From positions 45,676-109,675 of the forward strand of contig JAQWWH010000090.1 of NCBI GenBank assembly GCA_029255105.1: a stretch of DNA of 64,000 bases, in the 5' to 3' direction. This document shows, piece after piece, positions 53,362 to 63,400 of the stretch. Origin of the DNA: Flavimaricola sp. (GTDB lineage: Bacteria > Pseudomonadota > Alphaproteobacteria > Rhodobacterales > Rhodobacteraceae). A model generated the notes under the pieces. It ran no database searches and was not told the origin of the DNA. It saw only the letters and a program-made list of their open reading frames with translations. The position numbers and the translations under genes were made by a program. Numbering within the stretch: position 1 is the stretch's first letter; each line of letters starts with the position of its first letter.

Positions 53362-54789
53362 CTACCAACGCCCCCTCCAGGACATCACATGCATGCGGCG
53401 GTGCCCAATAAATGGGTCCTGCGTCGGTTTGGCCAGCGCCGGGTCGCCCACGACACGCAGGGCCAGGGCCACCGCGATCAGCGAAAACAGGGTCGCCCCC
53501 GCGGCCTGCCCGATCAATGCCCCCTGCGCCCCCCAAAGGGCCGCCCCGCCGACGACGAAGGGCCAGGTGCCGATGGTGTTCTTGCCCCAGTTCAACCAGG
53601 TCGAATAGACCGGGTGCCCAAGGTTGTTAAAACTGGCATTGGCCACGAACATGGCCCCGTTAAAGAAGGTGACCAGCGCAAGCGGACCGCAGAACAGGTA
53701 GATCAGGTCCCGGGTCAGCCCCGTCGCCCCAAACATATCGGCAATTGGGGCGCGCAGGACAAAGAGGATCAGCATGGCCAGCAGAACGTATCCGGCAATG
53801 AACCTAAGCCCGTCCAAAAAGGTGGACCTGACCCTGTCGTGCAACCCCGCCCCAAAGTTCTGGGCAATGATCGGCCCGATCGCCCCCGACAAGGCAAGAA
53901 CGACCGAAAAGGCGACCGGGGTCAGACGACCGATGACCGCCATGCCCGCCACCGCCTCGGTCCCGTATTTGGCCATTTCGCGGGTCAGGATGGCAGAGCC
54001 TACGGGCGTCGCGACGTTGGTCAGAACCGCAGGTACGGCAATCTTAGACACCGCCGCGGCGTCGCGCATCAAAAGCGCAGCACCGGGCTGGTCAAAACCG
54101 TTGTGCCTGCGGATCGCGGGCCAGAGGGCGGCGGCCAGAAAGGCAAAGCGCGACACGACAGAGGCCATGGCGGCCCCCTGCAAATCCAGCCCCAGCCCGA
54201 AGATAAAGATCGGGTCGAGCACCGCATTCACCAATCCGCCGACCAGCGTCGAATACATCGCCCATTTGGCATCGCCATGCGCCCGCAGCACCGCCATGCC
54301 GGTCATGGCCACGCCGATGACTGACATCGAGGGCAGGATGATCATCAGGTAGCCCGCGGCAAGATCGGCCACCTCGCCCTCTGCCCCGAACAGCGCCAGA
54401 ACCGCCCGCAGGTTCCACAAAAGGATCAGCGGCACGATCAGGCCTACTCCAAACGCCACCATGGCAACCGAGGTCGCGTATTCAAGGGCCTCCTGCTTTT
54501 CGTGTCGCCCAAGGGCACGGGCCACCAGCGCACCGGCCGCGATGGACAGGCCGATATTGATCGAATTGGTAAAGAACAGGAGCGCACTGGCATAGCCTGC
54601 GGCGGCGGCCAAAGCCTCTTCCCCAAGCATGGAGATGAATAGCATGTCGATCAGGTCGACCGCAAAGATCGCCATCAGGCCGATGCTCGATGTAAACGAC
54701 ATCACGATCACATGGCGCAGCGTGCTGCCGTGGATAAAGATCGGGTCATCGCTTTTGTCTGGTGTGTTCTTGTCCGTCGTGGCCGCCAT
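53362..54789 (-). CDS. MATE family multidrug efflux transporter
   Basis: 475 residues from ATG 54789, with AGGGACGAG before it. Twelve hydrophobic segments in two similar halves. MATE features include IMVDLIDMLFIS-type helix 1 (AVDLIDMLFISMLGEEALAAAAGYA), AAGALVARALGRHEKQEA, and SGAIGPIIAQNFGAGLHDRVRST in the second half. Na+- or H+-driven export of cationic compounds; substrate unknown. A single gene, 70 bp from kefF. Confidence 0.92.
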   Translation of the reverse strand: MAATTDKNTPDKSDDPIFIHGSTLRHVIVMSFTSSIGLMAIFAVDLIDMLFISMLGEEALAAAAGYASALLFFTNSINIGLSIAAGALVARALGRHEKQEALEYATSVAMVAFGVGLIVPLILLWNLRAVLALFGAEGEVADLAAGYLMIILPSMSVIGVAMTGMAVLRAHGDAKWAMYSTLVGGLVNAVLDPIFIFGLGLDLQGAAMASVVSRFAFLAAALWPAIRRHNGFDQPGAALLMRDAAAVSKIAVPAVLTNVATPVGSAILTREMAKYGTEAVAGMAVIGRLTPVAFSVVLALSGAIGPIIAQNFGAGLHDRVRSTFLDGLRFIAGYVLLAMLILFVLRAPIADMFGATGLTRDLIYLFCGPLALVTFFNGAMFVANASFNNLGHPVYSTWLNWGKNTIGTWPFVVGGAALWGAQGALIGQAAGATLFSLIAVALALRVVGDPALAKPTQDPFIGHRRMHVMSWRGRW

Positions 54790-54849
54790 GATACTCGTCC
54801 CTTTCGTCACCGAACACACGTACCGATCAGAGCAGTCTGGCCACTGAGG

Positions 54850-56205
54850 TCAACCCCGGAACCGCCCGTAAGGCCCAAGCACTGCGTCAAGATCAACACG
54901 TGCCTTCAAACGCACCGCCAAGAGGTAAAGCCCGCCAATCTTGCGCTGCAGATAAAGCGTGTCGATGGGCGGGATCGGAACAAAGTCCCGATCCTCGGCC
55001 AGCGCCATCCCCCCCTCGCGCAGGTCGCGCGACAGGGTGGAGACTGCAAAGTCGTAAACTCCCCCTCCCACAAGAGGCGCCATCGCAATCTCGAACAGAT
55101 CAAGGAGTATTCCCTGCCGGTCTGCCTGCAGGTCCGCAGGCATCAGCCCGATCTCGATCATGCAATCGGCGGTCCCTGCCCGGTCAGACGCCAGCCCCGC
55201 AGCAAGCAGTCGCCGGTACTGATCCGCCATTCCCTTGGGGAAATCGCGTGTGGCGCCAAAGTCCAGCAGGACAACCCGGTCGGTTGCCGGGTCGTAGCGA
55301 TAGTTGGCAAAGTTCGGATCGCTCTGCATCGCCTCGAAAGCGAACAATTCCCGCAGCATAAGGGCGATCAGCCGGGTGGCAAAACGGTCGCGCACGTCCT
55401 GCTCCATCCCGGCCACGTCATCGACCGACACGCCGTTTACGAAGTCCATAGCCAGAATGGCTTCCGTCGTCAGGTCGTGATGCACCTGTGGCACCACAAA
55501 GTCCGGATCGTCCTCCAGCCGCGACGCAAAGCCCTTCAGGGCCTCTGCCTCGCGGGTATAATCCGCTTCGTCATGCAGCTGCCGCCGCGCCTCTTCCATC
55601 AGCGGGGCAAGGGCCAATCCCTTGGGCAAGAGACCCGACATCCGCATGAGGGCCGAGACATTGCGCACGTCACTGTCGATGCTTTGCCGGATGCCCGGAT
55701 ATTGCACCTTGATCGCCAGATCACGCCCGTCGCGGGTCTGGGCCCGATGCACCTGCCCGATCGATGCGGCCGCGATGGGGCGCACGTCAAACCGCTTGAA
55801 CCGGGTCAGAAAGTCCGGCCCCCAGTTCTGGGACAACACCGTCTTGAGCTGAGCGGGCGGCATGAAATGCGCGTTCGAGCGCAGGTGCCCCAAAATATCG
55901 GCAAGCTCGGGCGGCAGGAATTCGTCCGCCTCCATCGACAAAAGCTGACCAACCTTCATCGCCGCCCCACGCATCTGGGCAAGCTGATCGGTGATACGGG
56001 CCGCATTGGCCGGGGTCAGAAGAAGGTCGCGCATCTGGGGCCGGTTGCCGGTCATAAGCGCCCGGCCGCCGCCCAAGGCGACATTGCCCGCCACGCCTGC
56101 GGCAAGCCCACCAAGTCGCGCCATGCGGGACAACCGTCCGCCCGGAACAGCGACGCCGCGCGCCGCATATCCTGATGCTTGCTTCCCTGACGGGCGGGCC
56201 GTCAT
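54850..56205 (-). CDS. ABC1/AarF/UbiB-type atypical kinase
   Basis: 451 residues from ATG 56205; a GTG at 56214 is an alternative, and neither has a clear ribosome site. UbiB-family hallmarks: KxGQ motif in RGAAMKVGQLLSMEADEFLP, ASIGQVHRA (Ala-rich replacement of the Gly-rich loop), LAIKVQYPG, QSDPNFANYRYDP (catalytic) and VVLLDFGATRDF. The family supports ubiquinone biosynthesis or lipid homeostasis through ATPase activity. Residues 20-55 form a short Gly/Arg hydrophobic stretch. Confidence 0.9.
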   Translation of the reverse strand: MTARPSGKQASGYAARGVAVPGGRLSRMARLGGLAAGVAGNVALGGGRALMTGNRPQMRDLLLTPANAARITDQLAQMRGAAMKVGQLLSMEADEFLPPELADILGHLRSNAHFMPPAQLKTVLSQNWGPDFLTRFKRFDVRPIAAASIGQVHRAQTRDGRDLAIKVQYPGIRQSIDSDVRNVSALMRMSGLLPKGLALAPLMEEARRQLHDEADYTREAEALKGFASRLEDDPDFVVPQVHHDLTTEAILAMDFVNGVSVDDVAGMEQDVRDRFATRLIALMLRELFAFEAMQSDPNFANYRYDPATDRVVLLDFGATRDFPKGMADQYRRLLAAGLASDRAGTADCMIEIGLMPADLQADRQGILLDLFEIAMAPLVGGGVYDFAVSTLSRDLREGGMALAEDRDFVPIPPIDTLYLQRKIGGLYLLAVRLKARVDLDAVLGPYGRFRG

Positions 56206-56326
56206 GGCGCGCACCGGCTGCTGTCGTTACGTCCTTGATCGCGCATCTTGTTCCCAAAGCCAGACCGGGCCCTTGGCGACCCTGAGAGGGACCTAGTCCA
56301 GCCCCGGCAAAAGGCGATGGCTGGCG

Positions 56327-57226
56327 TCAGTCCGCGCTGCGTTTCACACCGTTTTGACGCGCAACAAAGTCGACCAGATGGGGGACGTAGTCTTCGCCCC
56401 CGTCCCCGCCGGTGGAATAGGCTTGGGCAAAACTGTTCTTGACCGCATTGCCGACAGGATTCGACAGGCCGACACTATCCGCCATGCTTTCAAGGTAGCG
56501 CAGGTCCTTGAAGGCGTTCGTGATGGTGAACTTATGCGCCTCGCGGTTGCCTTCAACGGCATAGCCCATAAAGGTCTCGTAAAACCCGCAATACATCCGG
56601 CTGGGGCGCAGCACACTGTCGAAGCGGGCGGTTGAGATGCCGACCTTTTCGCTTAGCGCAAGCGCTTCGGCATAAAGCGCCGCGTAGCCCAGCGACAGGA
56701 AGTTGTTGAGGAGTTTCATCCGGTGACCGTCGCCGGTCGTGCCAATGTGGATCACGGTCCCGGCCCAGCTTTCGATCACAGGGCGGACCCGGTCAAAGAC
56801 CGCCGCATCCGCACCGACCATGGCCGAAAGACTGCCCTCGGCCGCCTGCACTGGGGTTCCGCCCAGCGGGGCATCCACCATATGAACGCCTTGCTCGGCC
56901 AGCATCGCTGCCAGCTTGACCGTTGATGTGGGGTCGGAGGTCGAGCAATCGACCACAACGCTCCCTTCGGCGAGCGAAGGGGCCATCGCCGCCACGATCC
57001 CCTCGACCTGGGGCGATCCGGGGGCGCAGATAAAGACAATGCTGCTTTTGCCAGCGAGGGTGGCAAGGTCCGGCGCCTCTGTCGCGCCGGCGGCCACCAG
57101 AGCCTCAACCGGGCCGCGATTGCGGTGGGCTATGACGGTCAGCGGATAGCCCGCAGCCATGATGTTGGAGGCCATGCCCTGGCCCATCAGGCCAATTCCG
57201 ACAAATCCGATGGTTTCCTGTGTCAT
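56327..57226 (-). CDS. 3-hydroxyisobutyrate dehydrogenase-family oxidoreductase
   Basis: 299 residues from ATG 57226 (MTQETIGFVGIGLMGQGMASN). NAD(P) motif GFVGIGLMGQGMA, substrate loop DAPLGGTPVQAAEGSLSAMVG, and the catalytic Lys in GHRMKLLNNF. The family includes 3-hydroxyisobutyrate, tartronate semialdehyde and glyoxylate reductases; substrate here unknown. Divergent from the ammonium transporter gene across 168 bp (57227-57394), which should contain both promoters; I saw no clear sigma-54 site there. Confidence 0.9.
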   Translation of the reverse strand: MTQETIGFVGIGLMGQGMASNIMAAGYPLTVIAHRNRGPVEALVAAGATEAPDLATLAGKSSIVFICAPGSPQVEGIVAAMAPSLAEGSVVVDCSTSDPTSTVKLAAMLAEQGVHMVDAPLGGTPVQAAEGSLSAMVGADAAVFDRVRPVIESWAGTVIHIGTTGDGHRMKLLNNFLSLGYAALYAEALALSEKVGISTARFDSVLRPSRMYCGFYETFMGYAVEGNREAHKFTITNAFKDLRYLESMADSVGLSNPVGNAVKNSFAQAYSTGGDGGEDYVPHLVDFVARQNGVKRSAD

Positions 57227-57394
57227 GTCCCTGCTCCATTGCTTTGACTTTGGCGGCATACTGATGTCCGCCGCCCGGAAGGTCAAAGGACATTCTGGCA
57301 AAGACCGGGGCCGACTAACCAGCGCAAGCAAATGTTAAGGGGTTGGTCCTAGGGTGCGAGGTGTCGTGTGTTGCAAGCAGTGGAACAGGTGTTG

Positions 57395-58999
57395 ATGTCA
57401 AAGGTTTTTGTGGCGGCCGTGTTGGCCCTGTTTGTTGTTCCCGCAGCGGTCTGGGCCGAAACACCGCCGGCAGGCTTTGCCCTGCAAAGCGACGTGGATC
57501 ATGTGTGGACGATCACTGCAGCCGTTCTGGTGTTCTTCATGCAGATCGGTTTCCTTTTGCTTGAAGCGGGGAGCGTCCGTTCCAAAAACTCGGTCAATGT
57601 CGCCCAAAAGAACCTGATGGATTTTGTCGTCTCAACCGTCGCCTTCGGTGCCATCGGCTACACATTGATGTTCGGCACCAGTCAGGCAGGCTGGTTCGGT
57701 TGGAGCAGCGAACTGGCCCTGTTCGGCTCTGCCGGGGACTGGAGCCTGACGTTCTTTGTCTTTCAGCTGATGTTTTGCGGCACCGCGGCCACCATCATGT
57801 CCGGCGCTGTTGCCGAACGGATGACGATCAACGGCTACCTGGTCGCCGCCGTGCTGATCGCGGTGGTCATCTATCCAGTGGCCGGGCACTGGGTCTGGGG
57901 CGGATTGCTGAACGGAACCGACACGCAACTGCTCGCCTCTATGGGGTTTATCGATTTTGCCGGTTCAACGGTGGTGCATTCGGTTGGCGCATGGTCGGCC
58001 CTTGCGATCGTCATCATCATCGGGCCCCGGATCGGCAAGTACGACGAGTATGGAAAGCCACGCCGGATGCACGCCCATTCGCCAATCCTGGCCACGGCAG
58101 GGGTACTTATCCTGTGGCTCGGTTGGATCGGATTCAACGGCGGATCCGCGCTGTCGGGGACCGCTGCCTTTGCGCAGATCATCGTGAATACAGTGGTTGC
58201 AGGGGGTGCGGGGGGCTTTGCGGCACTAGTCCTGGGGCGCTTCACGGATGGCCTTTTCCGTCCGTCCACCTCGATCAACGGCATTCTTGGCGGTTTGGTC
58301 GCCGTGACCGCAGGGGCCGACCTGATCAGCCCCCAAAACGCATTCCTGATCGGGATGCTTGGCGCGGTCGTTGTTCATTTTGCAACTTGGCTGCTGGAAT
58401 CCGTCTTGCGGCTGGATGACCCTTTGGGGGCAATCCCCGTACACGGTTTCGCAGGTGCCTTTGGCACCATTGCCGTGGCCCTGTTCGCCCCAATCGACAG
58501 TCTGCCGGCCGAAACGCGCCTTGGCCAGTTGGGCATTCAGTTGACCGGCATCGGCGTGGTCTTTGCCTGGGCCTTTGGCGTTACCTTTGCCGTGATGAAA
58601 ACCATTGATGTTGTGCTCAAGGGTCTGCCTGACGGGGGCAACGGCCTTCGGGTACCCGAACTGTTTGAGCGCGAAGGTCTCAACCGGCACGAGCACGACG
58701 CCCCGATGGGAAGCGATGTCCTGCAGGCTGCCATGGCCGATCTGGTGCGCAATCCTAGTGCCACGGTCCCGCGGATCGAGATTGATCCAGGTGACGAAGC
58801 CTATGAAACCAGCGTGCTGTTCAACAGGATCATCGACACGATCGAAGATACCCGCAACGAAGAGGAATCGCGATACCAGAGGAACAAGGCCCGACAGATG
58901 AAAGTGGAGGCAGAGGTTTCCGAAGTGGTCAAGGCCTGCTCCGTGGGGGATTTTGGCAGGCGGTTACCCGTCGAGGGGCTGGACGGTTTCCTCCTCTAA
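57395..58999 (+). CDS. amt: ammonium transporter (Amt) with HAMP-linked tail, N-terminal part of an Amt-chemoreceptor fusion
   Basis: 534 residues to TAA 58997-58999. Signal peptide MSKVFVAAVLALFVVPAAVWA, then about 11 membrane helices to residue 410 or so. The paired pore His residues are present in STVVHSVGAW and IPVHGFAGAFG, and FFMQIGFLLLEAGSVRSKNSVNVAQKN plus LMFCGTAATIMSGAVAERM match the Amt family, so the channel looks intact. After the barrel a cytoplasmic linker (DPGDEAYETSVLFNRIIDTIEDTRNEEESRYQRNKARQM, coiled-coil-like) leads into a HAMP-like segment ending LDGFLL at the stop. The next codons continue in the same frame into further HAMP units and a chemoreceptor domain (59000-60238). 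A single change would restore one 947-residue protein. Start ATG 57395 has AGGTG. Confidence 0.9.
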   Translation: MSKVFVAAVLALFVVPAAVWAETPPAGFALQSDVDHVWTITAAVLVFFMQIGFLLLEAGSVRSKNSVNVAQKNLMDFVVSTVAFGAIGYTLMFGTSQAGWFGWSSELALFGSAGDWSLTFFVFQLMFCGTAATIMSGAVAERMTINGYLVAAVLIAVVIYPVAGHWVWGGLLNGTDTQLLASMGFIDFAGSTVVHSVGAWSALAIVIIIGPRIGKYDEYGKPRRMHAHSPILATAGVLILWLGWIGFNGGSALSGTAAFAQIIVNTVVAGGAGGFAALVLGRFTDGLFRPSTSINGILGGLVAVTAGADLISPQNAFLIGMLGAVVVHFATWLLESVLRLDDPLGAIPVHGFAGAFGTIAVALFAPIDSLPAETRLGQLGIQLTGIGVVFAWAFGVTFAVMKTIDVVLKGLPDGGNGLRVPELFEREGLNRHEHDAPMGSDVLQAAMADLVRNPSATVPRIEIDPGDEAYETSVLFNRIIDTIEDTRNEEESRYQRNKARQMKVEAEVSEVVKACSVGDFGRRLPVEGLDGFLL

Positions 59000-59020
59000 C
59001 TCTGCCACGGCATCAACGAA

Positions 59021-60238
59021 TTGTGCCAGGTGACAGAGACCGCCGTGACTTCCGTGGCCGAGAGCATGGCTGCGGTTTCTCAAGGAAACCTCTCCAAACG
59101 GATCGACGGCGATTTTCGAGGTCACCTCGGGCAGGTCCAGACGGCCGTCAATGGGACCCTCGATCAGCTTTCAGAGCTTCTGGACGACGTTCAGACATCC
59201 GTTGAAGCGGCAAAGCGGGGCAATTTTGCGCTTAATATCAGTCTCGACGGTCGGGCCGGATTCTTTGAGCGGCTTTGTACCGGCATAAACGCGCTTTGCG
59301 ACATATCGGAGCGCGGACTGTCGGAGCTGTACTCCGTCCTTGAAGAGGTTGGGGACGGAGACCTGACGGTTTCGATGTCGGATGCATACGAAGGCCGCTT
59401 TGCCGACATCGCCCAAGCGGTGGCCCGCATGACCACAGGCATCAGCGACATGATGGATGAGGTTCAGGAAACCGCGACTGAGGTCTCGCAAAAGGCCCTG
59501 GATATTGCCACGACGGCAGCGCGGGTCAAGAGCGGATCGACCGAGCAGGTAGAGGCCCTTTCGGACTCTGAAATTCTGCTGGCCTCGTTCAGCCAATCCG
59601 CCACCGCGGTCGCCAAGGAGGCGACAGAGGCCGATGTCCTTTGCAAGACCGCCTGCGTCCGCGCCGAGGAGGGGCAATCGGTATCGGAAAAGCTGCAGGA
59701 CCAGTTCAAAGAGATACAAGCAACCACAGCCGAAATCGGCCTTGCCCTCGAGCAGATCGAAGCAATTGCCCTGCAAACCACGTTGATCAGCCTCAACGCA
59801 TCGGTCGAGGCGGCGCGGGGCAGCGGCGGATCGAACGCGGGCTTCAAGGTCGTCGCCCAAGAGGTGCGGGACCTGGCAAACAGATCGGGTGCGGCTGCCG
59901 CAGACATTCGCGCCAAGACCGAAACCGTCAATTCGGCCGTGGCGAACGGGGGCAAATTGGTCAGTCATGCAGCCAGTGCCCTAAGCGCGATCCACAAGGC
60001 GATGTCGGAAAGCTCGGACATGGTGGCGGGCCTGTCTGCTGCCGGGGCGGAACAAATCCAAAAGACATCGGCCTTGAAGAACCAGATCGAAATCATCTCG
60101 GACAAGGCCACCCAGAACTTGGCGCTTGCCCGCGATAGCGCTGATCTTTCGAGCGGCCTCGAGGATGGTTCGGCCCATACGATCGAGCAATTGGGCCGCT
60201 TCAAGCGCCCATCGGTGTTGGGCCAAAGGGCGGCGTGA
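59021..60238 (+). CDS. methyl-accepting chemotaxis-type signalling domain with poly-HAMP, C-terminal part of the Amt fusion
   Basis: In frame with the amt gene beyond TAA 58997-58999. The region contains HAMP-like repeats: VAESMAAVSQGNLSKRIDGDFRGHLGQVQTAVNGTLDQL, AAKRGNFALNISLDGRAGFFERLCTGINAL and LEEVGDGDLTVSMSDAYEGRFADIAQAVARM. A receptor helical hairpin follows whose tip (IEAIALQTTLISLNASVEAARGSGGSNAGFKVVAQEVRDLANRS, near 59755-59890) matches the MCP consensus that binds CheA/CheW. No transmembrane helix and no good start: the first in-frame candidates are TTG 59021 and ATG 59066, neither with a clear ribosome site. It ends KRPSVLGQRAA, with no NWETF-type methylase tether. Best seen as the detached half of a fusion receptor; it may be untranslated now. 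Confidence 0.75.
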   Translation: MCQVTETAVTSVAESMAAVSQGNLSKRIDGDFRGHLGQVQTAVNGTLDQLSELLDDVQTSVEAAKRGNFALNISLDGRAGFFERLCTGINALCDISERGLSELYSVLEEVGDGDLTVSMSDAYEGRFADIAQAVARMTTGISDMMDEVQETATEVSQKALDIATTAARVKSGSTEQVEALSDSEILLASFSQSATAVAKEATEADVLCKTACVRAEEGQSVSEKLQDQFKEIQATTAEIGLALEQIEAIALQTTLISLNASVEAARGSGGSNAGFKVVAQEVRDLANRSGAAAADIRAKTETVNSAVANGGKLVSHAASALSAIHKAMSESSDMVAGLSAAGAEQIQKTSALKNQIEIISDKATQNLALARDSADLSSGLEDGSAHTIEQLGRFKRPSVLGQRAA

Positions 60239-60468
60239 TAAAGCATGGCAGTGGCGCCAACCTCTGGCCGATGGTTGCTGGGGGCCCAAGTAAAAGGGTC
60301 CTCGCCGGACACCTTCAGCTTTGTCCCGGAAGTCCTCACTCGCGGGCTTCCAGCCCAAAGTGCACCCTGCAAAACAAGCGATACTCAACAGAGACCTCCC
60401 AGAGAAACCGGGCATTTGCACCCAGTGCTGTGTCTGAGCAACGCCCACGCCCAACCATCCGACAAGCC
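60239..60468. other. 230-bp spacer between convergent genes
   Basis: Lies between the end of the chemoreceptor region and the end of the reductive dehalogenase gene. Open frames exist but have no ribosome site, no recognisable domain and overlap the dehalogenase antisense. A loose GGGGGCCCAAGT stretch is present; I see no convincing terminator or gene. Confidence 0.5.
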
Positions 60469-63400
60469 TCAAAGGTCCACTTCGATTACGCCGCCCTTCT
60501 CTGCGGCCCGGCTTTGACACAGGATCACGGACCCCTCGCGCTGCTTCTTCGAAAGCACGAAATCGCGATGCTCGACCTCGCCAGAAACGAGGCCGCACTT
60601 GCAGACCCCGCAGATCCCGTCAGCGCATTTCACGTCAATATGAATTCCGTTTTCGGCAAGGACATCCGTGGCGCTCTTGTCGGCCGGGATGGTAAACTCT
60701 TGCCCGGACCTCGCGAGCCTGAGGGTGAAGGCATGGTTGACATAGTCCGGCATGTCGGGGGCCGAGAAATATTCAAGATGTCGGGTCCAATCGGGGAAAC
60801 CGGCCTGCTCGGCGGCTGCAATAACGCTGTCCATGTAGCGATCTGGCCCGCAGGTGTAGACATGCCAACCGGGACGATAGGCTTGCAGAACCGAACTCAG
60901 ATCAGCCCGAGTGCCTTCGTCTGAAAAATGCAACTGTACCTTGTCGGACCATGGAACCATCTCAAGATCGGTCAGGAATCCTGCACTCGATCGGGAATGC
61001 GCCGAATAGTGAAACTCAAAATCCGCGCCGATGGCGTGAAGACGATGGGCAAAAGCAATCATCGGCGTGACCCCGATCCCGCCGCCCATCAGGAAGGTCT
61101 TGCTGGCGTCCTCGACCAGCTCAAAATGGTTGATCGGTTTGGACGCAAAAATCCTGCGCCCTTTCGCAAAGATCCGATGCAACATCTTTGATCCGCCGCG
61201 CCCGCCATCCTCGCGCAGGACCGCGATTTGGTACCTGGTCCGGTCAGATGGATCGCCGGACATAGAGTACTGGCGCAGAAACTCTGGCACGACGACGATG
61301 TCGAGATGCGCCCCGGCCGTCCATGCGGGCAGGTCAGAGCCGTCGATAGAGGAAAATTCGTACTTGGTGACGTCCGGCGTCATCCGTTCGACTTTTGTCA
61401 CCTCGACCCTGATGACCGGGGCGTCACCTGGCACTTTGTATTCGTGGACGTGGCGGGTGTCGCCCCGCGCAATTTCGGTCTTGTATTGGTCGGCCGGGAT
61501 CATGGCCTGGTAGGCCTCGATCCCGGCCTCCCGATCCATCGGGAAAGGATAGGGCCAAGGCGGCGGGGCAAGCGGGGCGGGATAGACGGCAAGGGTCTGA
61601 TCCTCGTACCGCAGATCAAGGTCCTTTTGCAGGGCCCGCCGGTTCACCGGATGGGTTGAGGGATGGTAGCCGCCATCGGCCTGCAACTCTACATCCCACC
61701 ACCATTTCTTGACGTCATTCAGACCGCCGTTGCCTACCGCATCGTCCAGCCAGGCCAGCGCAGGCGCGGCCTTGGGCAGATGCATCGCGGCCCAGCGGAA
61801 CGGGCGTTCGGCAAACAGGCCCTCAAGGTTCCAGGGACAGGTCTTCATGCACCGGCCACACATCGCACCACCCGGCGTCGTGATCCGGTAGGTGGCGCAT
61901 TTCTGGCTGTCCGATTTCCAGATTTCATAGCCGTTAAACATCAGCTTGGGCCCGGCCGTGATCGCGCCCGAGGGGCATTCGCGGGCGCATTTATTGCAGT
62001 TTTCGCAAAAGTTCTGCAGGCCAAAGTCGATGGGCCGATCATGCGCCATCGGCATATCGGTCGAGACGACCCCGGATTTCAGCCGGGGACCAAGGAACGG
62101 GTTCAGGATCACCTCTCCGATCCGGCTGACCTCGCCCAGCCCGGACAGCAGAAGAAGCGGCGGTTGCAAGACCTCGCCGTCCATGACCGAGTGCGCCTTG
62201 GCGGCGTAGCCAAGGTTGCGCAGGTGTTTGGCGACTACCCCGCCCAGAAGCGAGAACCGCAAATAGGCCCGCATGGATTGCGCCACGCTGATCCAATCGT
62301 CGCCGCTGGCCCCTTCCATCGTCTCGTGGCCCTGATCGACAATCATCGAGATGGCCTGATCGTGGGGGGGCACGATGGGGTCGCCCAGCGCGTCGTGCGA
62401 GTACCATGTCCATTCCGGGCAACGGCTAAGACCGGTGGCGTCGATGCCCAGCCAATAGCTTGCCCCCTTGATGTTGTCGGCGTTGCGGGCCGGGTCGGCG
62501 GGGCGGGCTGCCGCCGGATTGACCGGACCATCCTGAAGCAGGACGAACGCCCCGAGCGCCCGCCGCTGCGCGGTGGACGGGGCGGTCTTGCGGGCATAGT
62601 GCCCCCCCTTGGCGTTGTCCTGATTGGCCTTGCCCATATCGCCAAACTGGGCGCGGGCGAACATGTCGGCCCGTTTGGGCACACGGGCAACTCGTGCCTC
62701 GTCAATATAGGTGGTGGGGGTGTCTACGCGCTTGAGGGTCTCAAACGGATGCGGCCCCTGTCGGAACTCGCGTTTCGCAAAAGGATCGCCATTGAGGGCA
62801 GACCGGCGGAACCCCTTGCCAAGCCACCAGGCCGGGCCACGGGTCCGGAAGGCAGGCTGATCCGCCTCAGGGGCGAGTGGTTTGTCGGTAGCAAGGTCAA
62901 GCGAACAGGTGATCGCGGCAAGGCCGAAATCGGGGCCGATGTAGGGGGCGACCAGTCCTATGCCGTCCGACCATGCCAAGCCAGCCGCAACCGCCAGACG
63001 ATTCAGATCTACATCAGTGGCAGACCCCGAGTGCGACTTGGCACCGTGACCCAAAAGCCGGATGTAATTGGCTATGACACAGGCCGCCTCGTTGGCGCGC
63101 AAGCAGCCCCGCTCCGCCTGCGCGTCCATGATCCACTCTGTCCCCGGCTCATCCGCCCGAGGAGGGCGTGGGTTCTCGAACAGAAATACGATAGCGTGGG
63201 TGTGCCCCTCAATCGTAGTTGGCGGGGCCTCCATGCTTTCCTTGAGGTCAGCCATGATGACGTCAATGCCAGAGGCCAGCGTTTTGGTTTGCCGGGTCCG
63301 CAGGTCCTGCGCCAGCTGCTCGATATCGGGGTTGGTGATCGGCCTATCCAGAACGGCAGATGCAGGCAGATCGCAGATGCCCACCATCGCGGCATCGACA

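Noticed and set aside
57227..57394. Sigma-54 promoter for the ammonium transporter
   Set aside because: No TGGCAC-N5-TTGC match; the best candidates (TTGGCGG...TGATG) miss key bases.
58997..58999. Programmed stop read-through or frameshift linking Amt and chemoreceptor
   Set aside because: There is no slippery sequence or obvious stimulatory structure next to the stop; a point change is simpler. It cannot be ruled out without expression data.
60235..60924. A 229-codon plus-strand gene after the chemoreceptor
   Set aside because: Mostly antisense to the ferredoxin end of the dehalogenase, with no ribosome site or family match.
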